The translations under genes and the position numbers were made by a program. Below are positions 37,657 to 48,257 of a DNA stretch of 64,000 bases, one piece after another. The number at the start of each line of letters is the position of its first letter. The stretch's first letter is position 1. The notes beneath the pieces are model-generated. The model did no database searches. It was not told where the DNA came from and saw nothing but the letters and a program-made list of their open reading frames with translations. This DNA is from Metaphire vulgaris (Eukaryota > Annelida > Clitellata > Crassiclitellata > Megascolecidae): the NCBI GenBank assembly GCA_018105865.1, contig CM030834.1, forward strand, positions 19,480,219-19,544,218, given 5' to 3'.

Positions 37657-40600
37657 TCTTTGATGAATTGATGATTGCTGAAACTCTGACTTCAAAGTGA
37701 AAGCATTCTTGTGTCTTATTACTCCAAAATCGTCATTCTTTGCTGCTGTGAATTTGCTAAGAAATTTACGATTTTTGAAACTGCAGTGCTGTTTTAATGC
37801 CCTTGTCTTTTGGTTTTGTCTAGTCCAGAGACATAACTGCATTCGACAGCTTTCTTTATTTCTTTATATAATTTTGTTGATTAATTTTTTACGAGTTTTT
37901 GGTCTGAGATTAGTATGGTAACATATGGTTCAAAATCGTGACAGCATTTGAAATTTTATGTTGACAATGATCGATTCCTACAATTTGTGGCATTTTTATA
38001 GCATTTGTCGGCTATGTAATTTTGTCCAAACTTCTTTTTAGCGGTCAGACGCCAGCTGAAGCAGATTTCAATCTATTGGATACGGCTCGCAAAGTTGAAT
38101 TCTACGGCATTCAGCTGCATCAAGCACAGGTAAGTTAAACAAGTTGTGAAATCCCCAGAGAAACTGGCAGTGCATATATCTCTTGTGATCTTCACTCTAG
38201 TGGTGCAAGTCACTCGATCTGATGTAGGGTGATTTCTGAATTATTAATGTTGTTTCTGTTGCTTAACGTGTCTTAGATGACGATGATTCTAAGTGTTCCG
38301 TGCTTGGATGAGCACATACATGTGCATATTTGTATATTTTTATTCCATGAAAAAAGGAAAGCTGGTCTTTATGTTTGTTATGTTACAACGTACTGGCACT
38401 TCAGCATTGATTGCATATTACATGCACGATATGCATATATCTTTGCGGTGCCACACAATTGATCCATACTCAATGTCATTGAATTTTTTGTATACTTCCA
38501 GGCGTCCAGTTAACCATGCACACATGTCTGTGAGTAAGTAGGCGTTGGCCTGGCATTGTCATACAGCAGATTATAAATGTTTGCATTATAGTCATTAATG
38601 GCATGGTGTTTCAATTGCTTGTAACATGTAGTAATGTTCATATGTTTTCTTCAACCAAATAATATGCCTGAACATGTGTATGCTTATGTCAGGACCATGA
38701 AGGCATCAATCTCCATCTTGCTGTTTCTCACTCAGGATTACACGTGTTCCAAAACTACATGAAGATCAATTCCTTCTCATGGGCAAAAATTCGAAAACTG
38801 TGCTTCAAACGCCGGAAGTTTCTTGTGAAATTGCATCAGGAGGGGTCAGTGCGTGTCGACCCGGTCAGTGCAAATAAACAGTATTTTTTACAAATTTTTT
38901 CGTGATGATTAATTTAGATGTGCATCACACATGAACAGCGAGTAATATTGTTTTTTGTACTACTACTGTTCTTTGTTCACAGGAATTCTACAAGGACACT
39001 GTAGAGTTTTACTTTCCATCACGCAATTGGTCAAAGACTTTCTGGAAGAAGTGCATTGAACATCATTCGTTTTTTCGCTGTCATTCAGTCAAAAGAGGAC
39101 GACGATCCAAACCACGTGTGATCAGCCATGGCTCATCTTTTCGGTCATTAGCTCCTGATCAAATGTTTTAGTGAAATTTTTTACCAGCAGCTAAGTTTTG
39201 ACTGTATGATGGGATGTGACCATTGACCATGAAAAAAATAAGATTTAACGTTGGCACATTAATAATGGTTTGATTTTTAATAAGTGAGTCAGAATATGTA
39301 GTATGAAAATTGCATATTGAACATGCAAGTGAAAGTTACAGCAACTTAAGTTTTGCATTGAAGTTCTATGGTTTAAGTTTTTGTTGCTGTTATCTGTGGA
39401 TTTAGAGAGTTTGCAGTTTCAATTTAGATATTTTGTGTTCTAATGCGCAGAATCAACATAATATTGCAGAATATGTGGAAATACCGTGACATACCAATTC
39501 TGGTTTGGCACGTTGCCTCATACGACATATGTTACGTTGGTCAGAACTGAGACTAAGAATCATTGAATGGGTACCCAAGGAAAAGAAAAAGTAGTGCATT
39601 AGATGGAGAAAACTTCACTGTTCAAATGCAATACAAGGCACAATTGCTAGTTCTGATAGTCGAGAAAAACTCAGGAATAGTTTGCATAACATTGTGAAAT
39701 GAACTGGAATGGCATGCAGAGCAACTGTAGCGGAGGCTTATCAACAAATGAGTCTGTTTGTTTAGTGCTTATACGATAAGTGCTGATTTAGGCAAATAAA
39801 GGTTCAATTGCAAATGTTGGTACAAAACTTGAACCTTTAGAAGTGATTATTTAGAGGTCGGGTTTTTAATTTCTTATTTGCTATTCGCCAGTATTTAAGC
39901 GCCAAGCTTTTGTTTCTATTATTTTAAGAAATTACTTTTAACGGCTAGTTATGTTACTGTAGGTACTGTGGGCGAACGCAGAAGGAGCTGCTTGATTATG
40001 CGAGAGAGAATTGTCGAAAGCCAACACCATTTGAAAGGTCAGAAGTGCACTGTTGTTTCGGAATTTATATTCATGTTTTGCCGATTTAGGATAAAGAGCC
40101 ATCGTTTTTTATTTGAGATTTTGTTCGATAGATAAATAACCAAGATGATAGATGTTTATATGTATGGGAAATGTTGCTGAGTTGTTTGAGTTGATGCATG
40201 GTTCTTTCTATTCGACTATTTTAGGTCAACCAGTCTGCGAACAATGTCCGCCTTACACAGTCGTGCTGGCAGCCCAAAAACGGGAACGTTTAACTCGTGT
40301 GACCTTCATTTCGGTTGCTTTCAAGCGAGCACTTCTAGCGGCTCACGAACACTCGATCGCTCGTCGCAGGAAAACGCGGCCAACCTGTATCGCCTGTCTA
40401 CGAATGAGCAACACTCGTCGCCTCCAAACTACCATGATATGTACAAATTGCGCCAGATGCAAAGTCCTTCAAGTACCGCCAGCCCAGGACATTGTATGCC
40501 GCTAGCTGCGGCAAAAAGCAACCGAAATCACACAACTAACGGCAGTCTTACTAGGCCACTTGAAGCAAAGCGTTCTGGTACTGGTACCATTTGATTTCTT

Positions 40601-43600
40601 GATATCTTGATGCTTGAACTTGAAAGCTGTTATATTTCTGAGTTCTAAGTTGACTGAAATTGACTCTATGGAATTGAAAACATTTTCGTATGTTTAGCGG
40701 TTGGTCATGCAATTATGAGGTCGCTTGAACGGCTATTTGGTTCCTTTGTTGTAAGATGACGTCCGTTCCAAATTGCACTTTCCGATTGTTATTGATGTCT
40801 TGAGCATAATTGTTAACAGGTATTTGGGATTTGCAATATCGGTTGCTGATGTTTTCTATCTTGTCTGTTATTGACTTCTATGCTTTCGTAACAAATACAT
40901 GAATACACAGGTGATGACTTTGTTGGCACTAGATGATCCAGGCTACTCTGTTTCCGTAAAGCTTGACCCGGCTCAGTTCATGCTGACGACGGACGGACGC
41001 ACTTCAGTTCCAACTGTTGCTGAGGCAGACATGAATTCTGGCACGATTATTATTGATGACCAGTATCCAGTACTCTCTCCGGAAGTTGAAGACATTCCTG
41101 AAGTCACTCAGACGTCGGGTGCCAATGGTACATGTGTCAGGTACGTCCCCAGATCACTTGCTGCTTTTGCTCAGCGTTGAGCGTTCACATTGACTGTACC
41201 CTTTCTCTGGAATGCATTGACCCATCCATTCGGGCCTCACTTCTTACTCCCTTGCTCTGTTCAATGCTAAAGCTAAAGCGTCGCTATTTTATCATGCGAC
41301 TCTGATGCCAGGAGTGTCTCTGAGTAGAAATATAAAAGGCGCTATACAAATGCTACATTATACTACAGCTTTCCTTTTGAATGATGGCGTCAGCATTTGA
41401 CCATATTAAGGATTGTGTCTTGGTGATCGGAGCTTTTCACACGTAATCATGTTAATTGAATCAGCGTATTGAATTTCCCGCTGCAGTTGGTGTTTAATTT
41501 TAACTATTTGCATTAATTCTGCTGCTGTTATTCAAATGCAGTAATTGCTTTACCATTATATATGTCATTATATTGGATATTATTTTTAAGCGGAACGCCT
41601 TTAAAGCCCCAAGAAGACGCTGTGCTGATCGCAGGCGACACGTTTCCTCCACCGCCGGGATTTGCTGTCGATTCACCGTTCGAAAAACCTCAAACTGCGG
41701 ACAATTTTCGAAACAAGTCTTTGCTCACAGGGACCTGTCCGTCGGCGATGTCTGCTATCTCCGCTACCCTTACGAGCAACGTGAGCTTTCGATCCTCTCA
41801 TACGGATGACTCGGAAGATGATGGAAAACGAAGGGTTAGGATTGACCGAATTCAACCTTAGTTGACCTCAGATGGAGTTCATCAATCGCTTAGCAGGCAT
41901 CTGGGGCATCTGTGACTTTCACTGTTTAAATGTCTTTAGAAGTTGCTTTGAATAGATGACTTTTGTCTTGGAAGAAGGGCATGATAACAGATTTTCTTTC
42001 ATTTTAACTTGGATTTTAACTTCTCTTTATTCTCGTTGATTCTTCTGGTTTATGTATTTTTCAGCGAAATCCAGTGGACAGGACATTTTACCTTGCCAAG
42101 GAACTTCTGATGACAGAAAGGACTTATAAGAAAGACTTAGAAGTCATTGTTGTGGTAGGTGGCTGTTACTTATTTTAGTGTAAATTATTTTTTAGTGGTT
42201 GTGCCTGCTCTGTGTGTGTGTGCGTATGTATGTATGTATGTATGTATGTATGCATGCATGCACATATATAAGTATATATATATACATACACACACACACA
42301 CACATACATATATATACATATATACACTTCACAGACAGTGGCATTTAACAGGTTACAAAATATGTTTACACATAAGATGATCAGAGATACAGAGATAAGT
42401 GAGTTAAGTACCGGTATGTTTGAATTGTTCTGCAGTTTTTTTTCATGCTGCATAAGACATAATTGAACTTTTGATGAATTTCATGGAAGTTAGAGTCCTA
42501 CACTGCTGTTCAATGAGCTTTACTTCACAGGCAACAAGCTTATTTTCAAGAATTTTTGTTTGACTTAATAAGTAGATCTGTCATGTTGCAGACATTAGAC
42601 ATTTTTCAGGTGTTATGATGCATGCTTACACAGTTTAATTACTGTACTTATAGTTTCCATTTTGTTTTGATGTTTGGTTTTTGTGATAGTGGTTTCGAGA
42701 TGCAATGATGCAGAACGATGTTATGCCTGACTACCTTACCGGCCTTTTCTTTGGTTCTCTTGTTCGGATTTATGAATTCCATTCAGAACTGCTGAGAGAT
42801 CTTGAACTGCGTGTCTCTGCTTGGTATGTCAACTCAATTTAGTGATTTTTGTACTTCATGCACGTGCGTATTTATTGTTTCTTTCTATTGCTGCTGTGGT
42901 AACATATGGTTGTTGCAGATATGCTCGGAATATATTTCTTCCTATGAAATTCCTGTTTATTAACTGCTAATGGTGAATTATAGAGTACTTGAGGCATACT
43001 ATATCTGGAAACTAGCATTTATTAATGGAGGAAATAGCAACAATGGAGAACTTTCGAGAGATGTCGTGGATGGAAAAGTCAATAGCTGGACACAGCTGGA
43101 GGACAAAGACCTAACCTGACCTGACCTTATTTATTAATGCAATGTTTTTGGATAATTTAAAAATTGCTTAATTGGCTTACATTCTATGCCTAGTTGTTTA
43201 ATGACCTTTTAAATTTAAATGAGGTTCTTAGCTTCTGTTGGTTGTTACTTATTTTTGGATGTTTGATATGTGCATTATCGTAGGGAAGGAAAAGCAGGCA
43301 TGAATTTGACAAGTGATCTGAGAAAAGTTGGTGACTTGCTCTTCAAGCAGCTTCCTCATGTGGAGGTTGGTTTGTTGTTTGTTTACTGATTTTGATTTAT
43401 GTCGTTTAGCAGTTTGTTGAAGCCGAGACCTGACACTTTAGAAGTATTGGAATTGAGCAGCCGTTCAGTTTGTGATGTGTTTATTCGTGATTTTAAAAAA
43501 TAAAATTTCACTGTATTTTTGCAAAGAATTTTTTCTTAAATAATATAATTCAACTGCAGTCAGATGGCATTGCATTCATAGAACTCTTAGTGTAAATTAA

Positions 43601-46106
43601 CATGATATTAATGCATTATTTAACCACCCCTTGAAGTTACTGCTGTGTCATCAATATTGGACACTGCAGTGTCCACACTATATACATTGCACAGCAGTTT
43701 TATAGTTATGCAATAGATTCACTAGTTTAAGAAATATATTCACATTTATGTGTTTTGCAAACAAACATGAGGAGCTAATGTTAAGATGTTTGCATAAGAA
43801 ACCAATGGGTTTTGAATATGCCATTTAGATCCTAAGCAAATCTAATAAATCATCTTGTGACGACATGGGAGTATTATTGGGCACTGAGTAGAAGTATAAG
43901 AGGTGCTATACAAATGCTGCATTACATTTGTATTTGTCAGTAGTTTTCGTAACTAACAATGAGAAAATGGACTCTTGGTGGCGTATTTCCCTTATATGTT
44001 GAAGTAAAATTAACATGTAACTGCTATACAGCAATGGTAGATCATAAAATTAATGTGTAACTGCTATACAGCAATGGTAGATCATAAAATTAATGTGTAA
44101 CTGCTATACAGCAATGGTATCGAGTTCACTTCGAGCATCTTCAGGAAATTTTCTGTGAGTTGGACAGAGCTGCAAAACAGCACGACGAATTCGATCATGC
44201 TCTGAACGAGTTTGAGTCGCAGAAAGTCTGCTACTTGCCACTGCATGCGTTCCTTCTCAAACCCGCACAGAGACTTGTACATTATCGACTCCTTCTTGAG
44301 AGTAAGCAATTCACTGTTTATATATCGCTGATCACTGATATGATGCTACAGAATTTGCTGTTCTTGTCTTATGTTAGTGTCAGGCACATGGTTTTAGAAA
44401 CAAACGGTGCTTTTTGAAATAATTTATTGTAATTGTACAGTCATTGTGTAGTGATGTCACTGATTTTTCTCATTTTGGCTGTAAAAGATAGTTTTTAAAC
44501 AAATCGGTAATGAAAAGTTTCTGGCTTTTAGGATTGTTATCCTATTATGACAGCAGTCATCCAGATGTGAAAGATTGCCAATGTAAGTAGGAATAATACT
44601 TTTAAATTTAAATATGTAATATATTTATGCATATAATAACCTGCAAAAGATATATACACTGTAATACCTTATACTGCAGAAGTCAATAGTTGTTTGATGA
44701 ATTATCTCGTGTTTATTTGAATTTGTTATAATATATCATATTGAACCTTATGGAATCAATGGTAAAGCTCTGTCTAATGATACATTATGCTTTCTGTGTA
44801 GCTTGCCTTGATCAGATAACTGAAATTCTTGATACATATCGTGAAAATCTCGCTCATCTGGTATGACTGAATTTATTGTGCTTCTTGTTTTTGTTTTTTC
44901 ACATTCAATGTTGTTAAATGCTTCCTTTGCTTGGTTTAGTAGGGACCAGATTCAATAACAGTTCTTCATTCAATTACAGTTTTTCATTTCAAGTTGTTAG
45001 CTGTTGGCAAGATGTAACAGCTGTTACATACTTTTTGCTCACTATGACTCCATCTGGATGGTTGAGAATTGTTATCATTTGAAGCAAAATTATGCATAAT
45101 ATTATGGTAGTTATGAAATGGGAAATGTAAATTATGCATACAGGAGTTTGTGCAGTTTGTTCTTTATAAGAAAAGAACTATCCAATGTCAGCGTGTCATG
45201 AACACTAGAAGAGGAAGAAGAATGGAGCTTGATTTGCTTAGGAGACTAGGTTCAGGACTGTGGGTAGACCCATGGTAGATTGTGAGGGATGAGAAGGCTC
45301 TGTGAAATATACTTAATTATATTCCTATGTTCATTTCTAAATTGGGGTCACTGTGGAGTAGTGGTAGGATTCTTACTACACAACCAAAGGGTTGCTTGTT
45401 CGAATCTGACCTAACCACTGAGTAGCAACCTTGGGCAAGTTGTTAACCTTGACTTGCTCCTTACTTATGATTCTTCACTCTGTGAATGACTTTACTTGTG
45501 TTAGCAGTCATGTAATAATAATGATAATAATGAACAAGAATGTTACATGCCTTTGCTATTTGTAATTTTAACTCTGTTTTACGTATACGTTATTAGGAAA
45601 ATTGGCAGAAGTTGATTGAACTTCAGCGAGGCCTAGTGGGAATCGACAGTCTTGTTCAGCCACACAGGGTCAGTTTAAGCTAGTGTTGTACACACTTGTT
45701 CTGGAAGAAATTACTTTGGAGATGGTTAGAATCTTAGTGTAGTCGAGTTATTCTGGAATAGTTAGAGTGCCTTCATTCATTATTTAGAACTGTACCATTC
45801 AAAAAAATTTGAACTTTCATGAAATTTAGCTGAATACCCCTGCTATAGGTATCATAGCAGACCAGAATGCAAGTAGGGCATTTTATGGTGCATCACAAAC
45901 AAAGGATTGGCTTCCGTTGTCTTACATTTATTTATTAGGCAGCTTGAGAGGTGGGAGGGCGGTCCACGGTGGCATATTAGGAATGCATGTGTGTTTTTGT
46001 TGTTGTTCAGACTTTTGTACGAGAGGGATGTCTTCAGAAGCTCTCAAGGCGCGGTTGTCAGCAGAGAATGTTCTTTCTGGTGAGCATTATTTGTTTGTTG
46101 CAATCA

Positions 46107-46154
<48 letters not shown>

Positions 46155-48174
46155 AACAACAATTTATATAGCGCTATAAGCATGGCGAAGACCATAGTCA
46201 AGAGTGCTTTACATGAGTATCTAGTAGGATATGCTGAAAAATTGCATCTTATTCAAACTGCTGATTAAAATTTTCCAATTTGTCTTGGTTGCCAGTAGTA
46301 GTGTGAAGTAAGTATTGATTTTTGATTTATTAAGCAGGTAAGTAAAATCCCGTGAATTTATATAGCGCTTTCAAAGGTAGTGCCACAGTAGCTGCCTATT
46401 CTTAGGTGCTTATCAGGTAGTCTAAATTTGAAATAGGCTTAGCCAAAAGGTGGGGGGATTAGTTACACAGGGTCATTTAATCCAAAGGGTCATCATGGGG
46501 TCATTTAATCCAAAGGGTCATCATGGCTGTTATACTTATATGTACATGCACTTTTGATGTTTTTTTAGTTTTCTGACATGTTGATTTACACAAATTGTAC
46601 AGCAAATCCACTGCTGCAATTCAAAGTTCATGGACAGTTGTCTCTGACTGGGATGGTTGTAAGTTCCTGTTTGAAAGATTTTAGTTACAGATGTATTGAA
46701 AGAATTTCATTTTCTGGCTATTAATAAACGATGAAGTCGAATGACATTCGACACCGTGAATGGTGAAGTTAGTTTATCCAAATAATTTATTTGTGTTAAT
46801 GAGATGCTGTTGTATTTTATATGAAATGGTGAAAGCCGAGCGAGATCAATACAGATCCAAAAAGTCACATGACATTAAGCACGAAATCTATCATTGATCA
46901 TATTCACTGGTTGACTATCATTAAACAAGGTTAATTGGAAGGTTGATTTGTCGGTGGCACAGTGGTAGTTCCTTTGCTTTATTTTTGTCAGTTTTCAAAG
47001 TGTTAATGCTAGCATATGCAGGCTCGCAACCAAAAATTCCACGACACTCTTCCTGAAATGTTTGAAAACCTACGTATTTGCTGTTCAAAGTAATCGCAAT
47101 GGGACGACTTCTGGGCATTTGTCCAGACGAGACGCGATATAAATGTCTTGTTACGTTAAATTAGCAAGGTTCTTTACTGCATAATGTAGTTTTTATTGTA
47201 GGTCTAAAGTTAAGACATATGAGACCCGTGTACACGATCAGATACAACCAATCTCGAGTTTCGCTTCTGCATTTGTATGCTCTTTGTCTTTACCACAGGT
47301 TGACGAATTGGATACAAAGAGTGTTTCTGTAAACCACAGCTTTGCCATATATGGACAGAATCGCACCATTGTCGTTGCGGCCAGTTCATCCGAGGAAAAA
47401 CTGAAATGGCTGGAGGATCTGCACTCCGCTATTTTTCTAGCAAGAGGGAAGCAGGATGACGTTAAAGTCTTATATCCGAGCCTCAAATCTACTAGTGGGT
47501 TTTCTTATTAACGTGAATATGTGCTTAGTCTTAGTTTCATTTTATGGTGTGTGGCAGGGTTTAATCTAGGCTGTTTCTAGGGGGGGGGGAAATTGCCCCT
47601 TCCCGGAAATTTCAAATTTCTTCCTGGAAATTTTGGCATACTACATCAACTACACAGCAGCCCCCTAGCTGACTTCCCCCGGCCTTGTCAGTCCCTCCCC
47701 CCAGAGTCTAGGTTAAACACTGGTGTGTGGCTTGATCAACTGTTTATCATGTGATTGAAAGAAGCTATTGAAATGTTATCAAGCATTCCACATTCAACTA
47801 GAATGCTTGTAAGTTTGGTTCCGTTTTAGCTTTCAAATTTAACCATCGTATTCCTCATTGTTTGCATATTTTTCAGCATTTGTGCACTAGTTCCTTTAGG
47901 GCTTCAACAGTATGGTAACAATCGTTGAAGCATTATCATTGATGCAAATAGACGGAGACGTGTTCACCTTTTATGTTTAGGCTCATCAGAAGCTGTTGAA
48001 GATTCCCGCGAGGGATGTCGCAGTCCTTCTTCTCCCGATCGTCAGAGTGTAATGCCGCACCGTGCCAATACGACAATGCATGTGTGCTGGCATCGCAGCA
48101 CCAGCATCAGCATGAAAGATCACTGTGTAGTTTTTGAGGTACTTGTTTCAAGTATACTAAATGGAATTTTGCTG

Positions 48175-48257
<83 letters not shown>

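Noticed and set aside
43020..43130. Possible LINE tail in FARP intron 14
   Set aside because: A short frame ([14 protein letters not shown]) vaguely resembles RT tails but is too short to support.
44021..44100. Possible CRISPR-like array (regular 40-bp repeats)
   Set aside because: Contiguous tandem repeats without spacers in an animal gene; a local duplication of a splice acceptor.
45346..45420. A functional tRNA gene
   Set aside because: Boxes A and B are present but the acceptor stem does not close and a SINE body follows.
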